Positions 10,598 to 22,900 are shown, counted from the stretch's first letter. The stretch is DNA of 64,000 nucleotides from Telopea speciosissima (GCF_018873765.1 NC_057924.1:17727542-17791541), one strand, 5' to 3'. Notes: generated by a model from the sequence alone, not told the origin. Made by a program: numbers and translations.

Positions 10598-11611
10598 ATG
10601 TCAACAAACCCTGCAACATCCGATGTTATCACCACCAGTATTGCTACCTCCACATTACCTTCTGCACTCAATCCACTAGCCAATGTAACAAATCTTGTCT
10701 CCATCAAACTTGATCGGCAGAATTACTTTTTATGGGGCTCTCAATTCATACCCATTCTCCGAGCAACTCAGATGCTTGGCTATCTTGATGGTTCAATACC
10801 ATGCCCATCATTGACCATTCCTTCTACTGAAGGCTCAACTGCTACCCAACCCAACCCAGCATATGATGAATGGGTTCTTCGAGATCAGCTTCTTCTAAGC
10901 TGGATCAATGCTACATTAACCGAACCAGTCATGGCTCAGGTTATTGGTCTTCAATCAGCTTCAGCCATCTAGACTGCACTTGAACGGCTATTTTCATCTC
11001 AATCTCGCGCTCAAATAATGCAACTCCGATATCAGTTACAAACCGCGAAGAAAGGATCACTCTCAGTTGCAGATTATTTCAACCGAGTGAAGGGAATCAC
11101 CGACTCCCTTGCCGCTGCATCACACCCGGTCCCTGACAATGATCTAATCCTATATATTCTTGGTGGTCTTGGCCCTGGATATGAGCCTTTTGTCACTGCC
11201 ATCACCACTCGAGCAGATCCCATCTCATCTGAGGATCTACACAGCCTCTTGCTCAGCCATGAGCTTCATCTCGACCAATTCAAGACAGTGACTAAACCAT
11301 CTTCGATGGCATTTCTCACCACCAACACAGGACATCCATCTTCATTTAAAAGTCAGTCCTCTACAACTACCACCCGCACTAATGATGCCAAGTCCTTTGA
11401 AATGCCTTATCGAGGACGCGGACGTGGTCGAGGACGCAATCAGATGCAAGGTCGTCGTAACAATGGCCAGAATGAAGGATGGCCTATATGTCAAATCTGT
11501 TCTAATGCAGGTCATGTATCTCTGGACTACTACAACAGGTTAAACCTGGCTTACCAAAGCCGCCAGCCCTCAAAGCAACTTGCAGCTTACAATGCAGAAA
11601 CCGCAACCTAG
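10598..11611 (+). pseudogene. copia gag, interrupted
   Basis: The gag region starts at ATG 10598 and reads 124 codons to TAG at 10970-10972, where the family has Trp (AIW-TALE), so TGG became TAG. The same frame resumes (MQLRYQLQTAKKGSL) for 197 codons to a second TAG at 11609-11611. The middle part is the UBN2-type capsid domain. The zinc knuckle near 11490-11530 reads CQICSNAGHVSLDYYNR: the last Cys of CX2CX4HX4C is Tyr here, again a G-to-A change. Gag packages the element RNA; this one could not be made full length. Confidence 0.9.
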
Positions 11612-13310
11612 TATCCTGATTCAGGAGCAACTCATCACATCACAAATGATCTAACAAATCTTCAACTTCCAAATGAGTATTCTGGTTCGGATCGCGTTAT
11701 GGTCGGTGATGGTACAGGTTTGGATATTTTACATATTGGTTCCCATCAGTTGAATAAGTCCTTAATGATGCATAACATCTTGCACGTTCCTCATATTTCA
11801 AAAAATTTGTTATCTGTGTCTAAGTTTAGCAAAGATAATAATTGTGTTTTTGAGTTCATCCTTCTTTTTTTTGTGTCAAGGAATTGAAAACAGGGAGAAT
11901 CCTGCTACAAGGCCCAACCACTAATGGGCTCTACTCTGTTCAAATTCCCTCAGCACAATCAACTTCTTCATCATCACCTATTGCTTTACTTGGCGAATGT
12001 GCTTCCACCACCATCTGGCATCATCGACTGCGTCATCCAGCTTTTCCAATTCTACATCGGGTTCTTCACCAACATCACCTTCCTTGCTCCACTTCATCTT
12101 TTAATAAAATTTGTTCTTCTTGTCAATGTGGCAAAAGCAAACATTTACCATTTTTTAATTCTAGATTTGTAAGCTCTAGACCTCTAGAGTTACTATTCAT
12201 GGATGTTTGGGGACCACCGCCTGTTATTTCTGCATATGGTTTTTGGTATTATTTATTGATTGTTGATCACTTCTCTAAATATACCTAGTTATTTCCCTTA
12301 TTTACCAAAGATGAAGTCACCTCAATTTTTATTGCCTTTGCTAAGCAAGTTGAAAATCAGTTTAATGCATTCATTAAGCACATTCAAACTGATAGTGGTA
12401 CTGAATTTGTAAATACCAAACTTCGCACTTTTCTTTTATCAAAAGGAATTTCACACCATCTTGCTTGTCCTCATACTCCACAACAGGTTGGCTAGGTTGA
12501 GCGCAAGCACCGACATGTTGTCAAAATAGGGCTTTCACTCCTAGCCCATACTGGTGTGCCTAAAGAATTATGGGTCGATGCATTCCAAACCGCTGTATAT
12601 CAGTTCAATAGACTACCATCAAGAATAACCAAGATGCATAGTCCCTACCAGATTATCTATCAAAGGGAGCCTGATTATACATTTCAACGTGTCTTCGGTT
12701 GCGCATGCTACCCATACTTGCGCCCATATCAAGATCACAAACTGGAGTATAGAAGTGCTCAATGTATTTTCTTGGGTTACAGTCTTGTTCACCATGGCTA
12801 CAGATGCTTTAATCCATCCAATGGTAAAATCTACACAACTCGACATGTTGTGTTCGATGAACAATTATTCCCTTTTATTAAAGCATCTCCTACCCCACCA
12901 ATACCACCATCTAGTAGCAAAACAAGAGTCCAACTTGGTCACAATTACCTTCCACCCACAGTGTCAACTTCCATCTCAACCAATGGTAGCGTAGCACCCT
13001 CACCTCAATATGCTGCACCCACCGAACCAACACCCATATTATCTCCACTACCTACTGATTCATTACCTATAAATTCTGATTCATCACCACTCAACAATAG
13101 TGTTATGCCCACTTCAACGTCTTCTCCAGAAGACAATACCACTGCATTAGCTCCAATCCCAATTCCAATACATCAAGCCCCACTCAACACTCATCCAATG
13201 GTGACACGGACAAGAGATATCCATTACCAACGGCTCTTCATGCCGAGGTATCACATGACCCGAGCTGCTTCACAGAGGCAACCAAATCCAAAGAATGGAG
13301 CTTAGCAATG
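11609..13310 (+). pseudogene. copia protease and integrase, interrupted
   Basis: After TAG 11609-11611 (Trp in the family) comes YPDSGATHHI, the aspartic protease active site. A frameshift in a T run near 11865-11875 leads to TGRILLQGP, the pre-integrase zinc region with WHHRLRHP and CSSCQCGKSKHL. The integrase core has FMDVWG (first Asp), QTDSGTEF (second Asp) and VERKHRH (Glu). Stops lie at 12286-12288 (Trp position in YTWLFP) and 12493-12495. The frame from 12556 to 13305 holds the integrase C-terminal part (FLGYSLVHHGYRCF). Integrase would insert the cDNA; these breaks prevent it. Confidence 0.9.
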
Positions 13311-14813
13311 TCAAAGGAGTTTGATGCGCTACTCTGAAACGGAACTTGGTCTCTTGTACCACACCAATCTCATCAAAATGTGGTAGGTTGTAAATGGGTG
13401 TATCGTGTAAAACAAAAACACGATGGTGGTGTTGAGCGCTTTAAAGCGCGATTGGTAGCTAAAGGATATCATCAACATGAGGGTATTGACTATGAAGACA
13501 CCTTCAGCCCGGTTGTCAAACCTACCACAGTGTGGACTGTGTTGTCTATTGCAGTGAACAAGTGTTGGCCAATACGATAACTAGATGTTGACAACGCATT
13601 TCTACATGGGGTTCTAAATGAAGAAGTGTATATGGCTCAACCTCAAGGGTTTGTTGATTCTCAATACCCAACTCATGTTTGTCGCTTGCACAAGGCTATA
13701 TATGGCCTAAAACAAGCTCCAAGAGCATGGTTTCATCGATTCACAACTTTTCTATTAGGGCTTGGCTTTGTTGCATCGATGGTTGATTCTTCTCTGTTCA
13801 TCTACAGTCATAAGGATGAATTGGTATATCTACTACTTTATGTGGATGATATTGTGATAACAGGTAACTCCAATTCGACACTTCAATCACTTCTTCATCA
13901 ACTTGGCACACAATTTGCCATGAAGGATCTAGGTAATTTACATTATTTTCTTGGCATCCATGCACATCGTGATGAGAAGGGCATACATCTTAATCAAGCC
14001 AAGTTCATTACCCAGATTCTCAACAGGACAAATATGGCTGGTGCAAAGCCATCAGCCTCACCAGTAGCTTCAGGTACAAAATTATCAGCTCATGATGGTG
14101 ATCCTATGACCGATGGTACTCTATACCGAAGCACTGTAGGAGCTCTTCAATATCTTGCCTTTACAAGACCAGATATCACATACTCAGTAAATCAAGTGTG
14201 CCAACACATGCATAGTCCTCGCACTACACACTGGGAAGCAGTAAAAAGAATCTTACGGTACTTGAAAGGCACAATATATCATGGTTTGCAAATAAGTCAT
14301 GGACCTCTCATGCCCCTCATAGCTTACTCGGATGCCGATTGGGCAGGGGATGTCAATGATCGTCGTTCCATAACGGGGTATTGTGTTTATTTGGGCCCAA
14401 CTCTGATTTCATGGGCTGCAAAGAAACAACCAGTTATCTCACGTTCAAGCACAGAGTCAGAATACCACGCTCTACCAGTGACAACAGCTGAAGTCTCTTG
14501 GATACGTAGTTTACTCAAGGATCTCCGTAACTATATCACCCCTGCTCCTACTATTTGGTGTGATAATATAGGTGCAACCAGCTTGGCAGTCAATCCAGTC
14601 TTCCATGCAAGGACAAAACACATCGAAGTGGATTATCATTTCATATGTGATCGTGTTACTCGGAAGGACCTGCAAGTGCAATACATCTCAACACAAGATC
14701 AGGTTGCAGATCTATTCACCAAAGGCCTATCAGCTCAAAGATTCAAGATCTTATGCAACAAACTAACCGTCACTGAAGGACCGATTAGTTTGCGGGGGGT
14801 ATTAGTGGAATAG
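13303..14813 (+). pseudogene. copia reverse transcriptase and RNase H
   Basis: Frame changes near 13300 and stops at 13335-13337 (TGA, Arg CGA expected) and 13578-13580 (TAA, Gln CAA expected before LDVDNAFL) break the first part, which has [12 protein letters not shown] and ARLVAKGY. From 13626 to 14813 there are 395 unbroken codons: YGLKQAPRAW, the catalytic LLLYVDDIV, RPDITYSVNQV and the copia RNase H signature SRSSTESEYHAL, then HIEVDYHFI. This is the best preserved piece of the element. The polypurine tract TTTGCGGGGGG follows near 14789-14799. Confidence 0.95.
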
Positions 14814-15048
14814 CAGATGAGGACAATCTAGTCATTCAAGATATGCCAAAGACTAGGTCCACAACTGATTCACATTATCCCTAAACTTACTCTACGAAAA
14901 TTTCAAAATTTGTAAAATGGTTACCTTAATTTAAGGAACCGTATAGCTATATTATTGGAGTTTAAACTCTCCACTTTCCTGTATAAATGGATACCAATAC
15001 GTCAATGCAAGTCATCGAAGTTGAAGCTTAAGTCTTTCAAGTCTTTTA
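14800..15048 (+). repeat. 3' LTR of copia element
   Basis: Begins TATTAGTGGAATAGC after a G-run polypurine tract and ends TCAAGTCTTTTA. 249 bp, the same length as the 5' LTR. Confidence 0.9.
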
Positions 15049-16290
15049 GTGCAGTTCTTTGTTGATGGCAATGCCACAGGTGGAAACTAAGCCAGGTTTT
15101 GCCTATAGAGCAAATTAAGCAGTAAGAAACTTGGTGTAGTTCTCTGTCCAGGCATACATAGACGAATTAAGAATGGTACAATATAAGAGCATGTGTAAGA
15201 GAGCATTTGACTGAATGGGAATTTGTATTTCACTAGGGGTGGAACGGTGATTTCGTGCGGTCCTATGTCTAGGCGTAGGAACCACACGACCGATTAACAT
15301 TCTCTTTCCCAATTTTTAAAGACCATATTGTATTTCTTCTTCTTTTTAGGTGTCACTGATGATTGGATAATCGGCCAACATTCATGGCATAGTTGACCAT
15401 GCAATTGACTGTTGCTACCAAGGAGTAGGTTGCCATGGCTGTTAGGAGTGTGACCTGCTACTCACAACTTTGCATCTTTCTTTTGTTCAGATTTGAGGGG
15501 ATGAAGCGAATTTCTACCCCAGATTGGTACTTGGGCTTAGGCATTAGTCCCCTAAGATTGGATTTTGGGCTTCTTTTCATTTTAGTTAACATTATTTAGC
15601 CCAAGACTATAAATCTTTTGGATCCAATTTACACTGGCCTTCAACTAGGACCAACTGAGGACAGCCCAGAGTTAACTAAACCTGCTGTGTACCAATTTTT
15701 TGAGTTGAAGCCACACTAATGCTCTATGGTGCCGATATGGACCAACCACACACAAAGCATTAAGTCCTGCTTAGTTCCACCCTTATAGCAAGCTAACTCA
15801 ACTAAACCTACTCTGGCCCATCTAGATGAAAGTCAAACCAATTCTGTATGTTTCGAATTTGGTCCACACGACCAAACAAAATTGAACATTCTTTTTATCC
15901 CCCAAGATTTACCAAAATTGATGTTTGAGGCTCTGTTTGGATGTCAAGAAAAGAAAAAATTTAAAAAAAATTGAATTTGAGGAGAGAGAGACCCAATAAT
16001 TAATCAGTGAATCATCTGATTCATGATTTTTTTTTTGGGAATTGGAGAGCTTTAATAAGGGGGGATAGGCCCCAAGGTGGTTTGAATCATCATGGATTTG
16101 TCTCTTTATGTTTTTTATTTTCTTTTCTTATCATCCAAACATAGCCTGAACTAGCAATTTCACTACTTAATTGGGCCCAACATGGACAAACTCTTTTTTT
16201 TTAGTAGAACATGGACAAACTCAACAGTGAGATTTTGTTGAAAAGAAGCTTCATTGTATAACAAACTCGAAGAAACTACACTGATCTGTG

Positions 16291-16322
<32 letters not shown>

Positions 16323-16345
16323 TGTCGTTTATGTTTAATGTTTAA
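15049..16345. other. End of duplication copy 2, then non-coding
   Basis: 15049-15110 completes the second duplication copy. Beyond that I see no gene. A GC-richer hairpin near 15255-15290 (GGTCCTA pairing with TAGGAACC) may be a small foldback element. Confidence 0.45.
16291..16322. repeat. (CT)n microsatellite
   Basis: Twelve CT units followed by an imperfect CT tail. Confidence 0.9.
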
Positions 16346-16490
16346 GGTCAAATGTTCTCTGTGCTGGGGGCGTAGGCTGCGCCAAGACACATGGGGATAG
16401 GCAAAATGACCACCCTACCCCCTAAATGACAGGAATACCCAGCCCATGTGTTTGGGCGCAGGCTGCACTACGACACCGAGAACATAAGCC
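16346..16490. mobile_element. Short foldback MITE (GTTCTCTGTG family)
   Basis: ATGTTCTCTGTGCTGG at the left pairs with CACCGAGAACAT at the right; the middle carries GCAAAATGACCACCCTACCC. It is the same family as 50304-50439, where a perfect 9-bp TSD is seen. Here the edges are approximate and the TSD is degraded. Confidence 0.65.
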
Positions 16491-16991
16491 ATTTTAAATA
16501 TTAAATTTGACAAATGACTTATGGAAAAATTGGCACACCTCTAGCGTACTATAAGCTATCACCCATTGTGTGTATCTCTCTTTTTTCCTCTCCTTTCAAA
16601 TGATTGTACCCCTCCTTAATGATAACCTATCTTACGCCTCCATTGATGCCACCAACTAGTTTACTACACACAGACGGTGTGCCAATGCCTCTCCTATAAC
16701 TCAATTACTAACTATTGATTCTACCCAAACATACTAACTATTGATTGGAAGTATATATATTTGGTTAACAAAAAAAATGAAAAAACAATGCCCTTTTCTC
16801 CTATGCATAACAATAAGAGTTTACAGTCCATGCCATGATCCGTATCCTCCTTTAATTTTCCTCTTCAAGTGATCTTGAGACCTTTATTTCAAAAGAAAAA
16901 AACTTGAGGTCTTGTCCAAAGACCACTAATTTGGAACCTTTTTAATAGAAACTGCTTGGACCGTCTCTTCAATTAAGATGGCATCTAAGGG

Positions 16992-17416
16992 TAGGGCTAT
17001 AAATGGATAACCGAAAATCCAAATTCGATCTGCATATGTATTCGTTTAGGGGCATCCATATTCAATTAGGGATATCCGGAAAAAAATCCGAATACTCCGA
17101 TAAAAATCCGAATCCGAATACTTAATTATAAAAGTTTAAGTAAATAACGATCTTGAGGGTTTTTGAAGATTCAACAGGTTCTAGAATATGAGGAGAAGAG
17201 AATCATGATCTAAAACTATGGATTGAGAGTGAATTGTATCCACTAGGGGGAGGAAGGTTCGGGTTATACAAGGCAGGGGTGGAAACAGATGGTCGAAAAT
17301 CTGAATTTGATCCGCATCCGAATCCGTTTAGAGGTATCCGTATTCGACTAGGAAATATCCGAATCCGATTACATCCGATCCGTATCCGAGCCGAATCCGA
17401 TCCGTTTACAGGCCTA
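16992..17416. mobile_element. hAT-like foldback element, 425 bp
   Basis: The ends TAGGGCTATAAATGGAT and ATCCGTTTACAGGCCTA are inverted. TSD TCTAAGGG occurs at 16984-16991 and 17417-17424, eight bases, perfect. Both arms are made of ATCCGAATCCG-like repeats. The related copy at 58364-58799 lies in the other orientation. No coding capacity. Confidence 0.9.
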
Positions 17417-17730
17417 TCTAAGGGTGATAAAATCAAACCGAAATCATTTATCAAGATTGAACTGAACCGTTTACATTGAAACCACAAAACCATTTAAATG
17501 GTCGACTTTAATCTTAAAATTGAGATCGTTTAATTAAACGGTTTAAATTGAATTGAATCATTTAAACCTATTAATATATACATAGTAAGTTAAACTATTT
17601 ATGATTAGAATACACAAACAATTATCATAAGAATAAACAATTCCATTAAAAAATTACAGATATTAAAACCTTTTGAATAAAACTTAAAACATATAAAAAC
17701 AATTAGTCTTATAACTATTAAAAAAAACAA

Positions 17731-17899
17731 GGGAGAAAGTTCTTTGTCTGGGAGTGTGGCCTATGCCAACACTCCCATGAGTCTATCTCTCTCCTCTCTA
17801 TTTGAAAAGACACCTCTACCCCATTGTTTTAAGGAGGAGAGAGATAGGCATATGGGAGTACTGGCGTAGGCCACACTCCTGGACAGAAACCTACTCCCC
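17731..17899. mobile_element. Mutator-like MITE, 169 bp
   Basis: GGGAGAAAGTTCTTTGTC... and its inverted partner ending ACCTACTCCCC, with the shared arm GAGTGTGGCCTA. Flanks AAAAAACAA (17722-17730) and AAAAAACAT (17900-17908) give a 9-bp TSD with one mismatch. Relative: 58120-58291. Confidence 0.8.
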
Positions 17900-18141
17900 A
17901 AAAAACATATAACAATAACTAATTCAATTTAGTGTTAAGTTTACATCCATTTCAACAAAAATTAAAAGATCAAGAAACCATTTTAATAAAAACTAAAACC
18001 CAAGATTGTTTAAATTAAAACCGTTTACTAAACGATTCAATTTGGTTTTAATTAAAAAAACTTACATCAAACCGAACCATTTAACACCTTAATAGCATCT
18101 CTTGAGAGTCGAGAGTCCCCTTACATCACAACTATAGATAA

Positions 18142-18686
18142 TTGGGTGCAAGTTTGGCCCTGTCGGGCCGAACCTACCCTAAGCCCGAACAGGGTCTGGG
18201 TTGAGATATTTGGCCCTAAGGGTGGGTAAGGGGTGGAAATTTCTGGCCCTGAGTTAGGATCGGGTCAGGTAAAGGTTGAGGACTTAGGCTAAACCTGTCC
18301 CAGCCTGACCTGACCTTGTTTTAAGTTATGCTATAAAATATATATTGATATAATATATATATTATAAACTTTAAACGTCAGCCACGTTTTGTTATAGTAT
18401 ATATTATAAATGAAGAAAATAAGTGATATAATATATTTTATTATAGTGTTATTTTACTTAAAATTGATAATTTTCTCCCTGGCTCATTCCAGCCCATGCA
18501 TTTCCTTCCCCTTCCCCATGATCAGGGCCAATCAAGGTCAGCCCGCCCCGACCCTGAAGGCGGGTCAGGGTTGGATTTTCCAGACCTTGAGTCAGGGTCG
18601 GGTGGGGCTTGGGCACAACTAAGGGCACTCAAGGTTGGGCTAGGGTTCTATAAAGCACAGCCTAACCCGACCCTGTTGCAGTCCTA
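18142..18686. mobile_element. hAT-like foldback element, 545 bp
   Basis: The left end TTGGGTGCAAGTTTGGCCCTG and right end CGACCCTGTTGCAGTCCTA are inverted relatives. Flanks ATAGATAA (18134-18141) and ATAGATAT (18687-18694) give an 8-bp TSD with one mismatch. The arms carry GGGTCAGG/CCTGACC-like repeats and the centre is AT-rich. The frames over it are low-complexity and not genes. Confidence 0.75.
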
Positions 18687-18751
18687 ATAGATATTGTTAT
18701 AGTGTCTAAATTGATGTCGGTTGATAACGTTACCATATTGATACGTACCAG

Positions 18752-19650
18752 TAAGGGTGTCAATTTGGGACTGGAATCGGGAACCGTCCCAATACCGTCC
18801 CGCTAAAACCCGTTGTCGGACCATCCCGTTAGTAAATGGAACGGTACTGGTATTTGATTTTGGTACCGAATGATAAATGGGACGGGATTCCCAACGGTAC
18901 CAGTACCGAAATACGAATTAGGTACCGGATGGTACCGAAACTACTAGTACCGTTTAAAAAGAAAGAGTATATAAGAACTTTTTTTTAAAAAAAAAAAGAA
19001 AGAAAGAAAGGATATAAGAATTACGACTCATTGGGGTTTCACTAATTGCCTTTTGAATACGAAGAGGAACAACAGGTCAACAGTCATAGCTTGAAGTCTC
19101 TCCTCACATAACCTGCTATAGTGCTACTCCCTCCTCCCTTGACCAACTACATCTACCAGGTTCTTCCTTTTGGCACTTTGTACTTCGGACCATACTACCA
19201 TGTGACATGTGTGATAAATAGAGTTTTGTTTGGAAAAATCAAAGAGGAAACACAACGGGATTCTTCCATTTTGTAGGACTTCTTTGGATTTAAAAAACAT
19301 GAGAAGCTTATTACATGTGATCTTAGGGAGTTTGAAGAAGTAAAATTATGATTTCATAATTTAAGTTGCTTTATAAAAAGCAGTAGACAACTTAGATTTC
19401 ATGATACTGAAAAAATTCCACAACACTAATAAACCCGCCTTGTTAGAAACAATTAAACTTCTTCTCCCTTTTTCTACAATGCCTAGCACCTTTTAAGAAC
19501 CGGTACCATCCCATCCCGCTAGTAATCGAGATTGGGATCTAGGTTTGGTCTCGTTACCTAAATGGGATGGTACTGGGATTGGCACTTTTGGTACTGGTAT
19601 CGGTACCGTCCCGTCTCAAATACCGGGAACCGTCCCAATTGACACCCTTA
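18752..19650. mobile_element. hAT-like non-autonomous element, 899 bp
   Basis: TAAGGGTGTCAATTTGGGAC at the left, GTCCCAATTGACACCCTTA at the right: near-perfect terminal inverted repeats. Flanks CGTACCAG (18744-18751) and TGTACCAG (19651-19658) give an 8-bp TSD with one mismatch. The arms repeat GGTACCG and CGGGAC motifs; the middle (18960-19490) is unrelated AT-rich sequence. No transposase. Confidence 0.85.
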
Positions 19651-19684
19651 TGTACCAGGAAGATTGAACCGGTATCAAATGTAA

Positions 19685-19885
19685 GGGAAAAATGAATGCT
19701 ACCTAGGCTAGGTGTGTGCCGCGTGTATGGTACGCTGCCCTCCACCCAGCCACAGGGTGAGCGAAATGACCTCCGTACCCACAGGAAATTCTGCCTTACC
19801 ATGGAGTACGGTGGTCATTTCATCCGCCCTGTGTCCGGTGCAGGGGTAGTGCACCGCACGCGCTTATGTAGCATGTAATTTCAAA
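19685..19885. mobile_element. Foldback MITE (CTGCCC...GCAGGGG family)
   Basis: GGGAAAAATGAATGCTAC at the left faces GTAGCATGTAATTTC at the right, with inner arms GTGTGTGCCGCG and CGCACGCGC. The core GCGAAATGACC is shared with 46968-47170, 59370-59567 and 60538-60705. Edges are approximate. Confidence 0.65.
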
Positions 19886-19938
19886 ACTGGTACACCTTTT
19901 TGGACAATACTATTTTTTTTTTTTGGTTGAAAAGGATT

Positions 19939-22900
19939 TTATTGCAAAGGACGGACAGAGCTCCTACCATCTACCACAAGAGGAGTAGCTAGGCAGGGAT
20001 CGGAATTAGGCCAAACAGTCCGCTCTGTAACGGACTGGGCCCTCCTGGCCAGGGAATCTGCAATAACATTTGCTTCCCTGGAAATATGGTGAAAAGAACA
20101 ATCATCAAAATAAGTCACAATATGAAGAATGTCTTCTAAAATAGGCCTAATAGAGAGAGAAGAACTATTACCACAATTGAGAAGGCCATTGATGACCTCC
20201 AAGCTATCACTCTCCATCGACACTGTGAGCGTCCCTTTAGAAATAGCCTCAAGCAGGGCTTGCCTGATAGCAATAGCTTCCCCCACAACCACCTCGGAGA
20301 AAAGAAGAGGATCAGATACAGCAATAATACATCTCCCAAGATGATCTCTCAAAATATAACCGATGCCACTCCTTCCACTTCCCTTATCGTAGGAAGCATC
20401 GCCATTGATCTTGATTCTGCCTGGAGGAGAAGGAAGCCAAATCTGGGGAAGAATGACTCTGTCAGACACGGTAGCAGACCCAGAATTCTTGCGAGCATTC
20501 AGAAATTCCTTGTAGGCTTTTGTTGCTGCTGAAACAACCTCCTCAGGCTTCCAAGTTCTCTTATTGAATAAGAGGTCATTTCGCACCAACCATAAATGCC
20601 AAATGATGAAAGAACAAAGAGTCTGCCTCTCCTTACGTTGCACCTTAAGGAGGTTATTGAAAACATACCATGATCTCAGCCAATCATGAAACGAAGAGTC
20701 TTCATTTGTAGGTGCTCTATGAGTGAGATAGCTACCAAACCAAACGGACTTAGCAAACGGGCAAGTAAGGAGAACATGAGCACTGGTTTCCCCATGGGAA
20801 CCACATCTCTGGCAAGTTTTATCAACATGGATCTGTCTATGGTTAAGGGCAGTAGCCATGGCGACACCATCGGCACACACTCTCCACAGGAAGTTCCTTA
20901 TTTTTGGCAAAGTATCAATCCTCCAGATCAATTTCCAGACCCCCTCAGGAACCTCCTCCCACGAATGGAGAGAGAAAAAGACGCTCTCTCAGAAACAACA
21001 ACCTTCTCTTGGTTACAGAGAATGTGATACGTACTTTTAACTGAAAAGATGCCATCACGAGAACCTCCCCAAACTAGCTAATCAGAGAAATTAAAAAGCT
21101 TGAGTTGAATTTTTAGAATAGCAGCCTATTCAGCTGGGCTAAAATAACGTTCCACCATATCACGGTTCCAACATCTATTTTCCTGATTGATTAACTCTGA
21201 CACCTTGGTGATAGGACACCCCTGGGGGGGGTAAGTAGGCTTGAAACCCTGAATTCCTAGAATCCACTGATCATGTCAAACATTAATGTGATCACCAATA
21301 CCAACCTGCCAAACCATACCCGCTTTGAGAACTTGGCACCCAATAAGAATACTCCTCCAAGCCCAAGACAGGGATGAACCCAGAGAAGCCTCCATGAAAT
21401 TGCAATTTGGAAAATAGATGCTCTTCATAAAGCTAGCCCAAAGTGTATTCGGTTCACTCCACAGTCTCCAAGCCACCTTAGAGAGTAACGCCTTGTTGTG
21501 AAGCATTGGATCTCTAAAGCCAAATCCTCCTTTTTCTTTAGATTGACACAGCCTTGACAAAGAGACCCAATGCAGTTTCTTTTTAGAAGATCCATCACCC
21601 CAGTAAAAATTAGCTACAGACTTCCGCAGATGGGCATGGTGAGAAGTGGGCAATTTAAAATGAGACGAGGCATAGTTTGAAAGCGAGAAGACCACCGATT
21701 TCAACATGATTTCTTTGCCTGGAAAAGAAAGCAAATTCTTTTTCCACCCTTTAAATCTCCTACCTGCCTTATCTGAGATTTCTTTAAACAGCAAAGCTTT
21801 TGAAGAGCCGAATTGAGTTGGTAACCACAGGTATTTATTGAAACCTTTTCCATAGCAGATCTTCAACACCCGAGAAAACCACCTTCTGGATTTTATGGGA
21901 ACATTCGGGCTAAACGAGAGGGAGGATTTCTGCAAATTCACTGCTTGGCCTCTAGCTTTACAATAAATGTCCAACCAATCTCGAAAGTGACACACCTCAG
22001 CAAGCTTCATCTCAAAAAACATCAAGCAGTCATCCGCAAAGAGTAAGTGGGTAACAGGGTGTGTTCTATTGTGGACTCTAACACCTTTCAACAAACCTAC
22101 ATTCTTTGTTGTAGAGATAACTCCGCTCAATGCCTGCGAACACAAAATAAAAAGAGCTGGAGATAAAGGGTCCCCCTGTCGAATCCCACGTGTAGGAGTC
22201 ACAGTACCCCGCACAGCTCCATTGATGAGTAACTTGTAGGAAACCGATTGCAAACAAGCTAACACCATGGTGACCCACTAAGAAGCAAAGCCAAACTGCT
22301 GCAATAATCTCTCCACAAATTCCCATTCCACTCTGTCGTACGCCTTCCGCATGTCAAGTTTAAGCGCCAGGAACTTCTGCTTTCCTTTCTTTTTATCTGA
22401 GATGGAGTGTCCCGGAATAAACGCGGATTGAGCAGGTGAAATCAGCAACTTAAGAACATCCTTCAACCGATTTGCAAGGATCTTTGTAATAACCTTGACT
22501 GCAACAGAACATAAGCTAATGAGACGATAATGATCAGCACCTTCAGGGTTGGGGCATTTAGGAATCAAACACAGAATTGTCTCATTACATTGGGGGGGGG
22601 GGGGGGTAAATACCCCGTACTAAAAAAATCTAGCACAAAAGAAAAGAGATCATTGTGGGTAAAACTCCAGTATTTCTGAAAAAAGGCAGGAGGCATACCA
22701 TTCGGCCCAAGGGCCTTAAGGGGAGCCATGTCGAAAAGAGCTGATTTCATCTCCTCAATGGAAGGAGAGCTGCAAAGTCTATCATTCATTTCTCTGGTTA
22801 CAGCCGGTTGAATCGAATCCAAGACCAGCCGAAGGGAATTTGAATCAACTCCTTCAGAGGAAAAAATATTAGTATAAAAACTCACCATCTCATTGTAGAC

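Larger units (their letters stand above)
10277..15048 (+). mobile_element. Ty1-copia retrotransposon, complete structure, coding region decayed
   Basis: Two 249-bp LTRs (10277-10525, 14800-15048) enclose a primer site, gag, protease, integrase, reverse transcriptase and RNase H in that order, the Ty1-copia order. The gag style (KLDRQNYFLW) suggests the Ale/Retrofit branch, an inference. The copy is dead: in-frame stops and frameshifts occur throughout. It sits inside copy 2 of a local duplication; comparison with copy 1 (9206) gives the empty site and suggests an imperfect 5-bp TSD, TTTGG (10272-10276) and TTTAG (15045-15049). Confidence 0.95.
16986..18091. mobile_element. hAT-like non-autonomous element, host to two later insertions
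   Basis: The ends TAAGGGTGATAAAATC and AACACCTTA are inverted, and inner arms repeat TCAAACCGAA. The flanks are ATGGCATC (16978-16985) and ATAGCATC (18092-18099), an 8-bp TSD with one mismatch, typical of hAT. A second hAT element (16992-17416) entered six bases inside its left end, and a MITE (17731-17899) sits in its middle. Without these it is about 500 bp. No transposase frame. Confidence 0.75.

Noticed and set aside
17203-17493. Frames with repeated RIRI/IRIR residues, both strands
   Set aside because: Created by the ATCCGAATCCG arms of the foldback element at 16992-17416.
18410-18687. Frames over the GGGTCAGG repeats
   Set aside because: They fall inside a hAT-like foldback element and reflect its repeated words.
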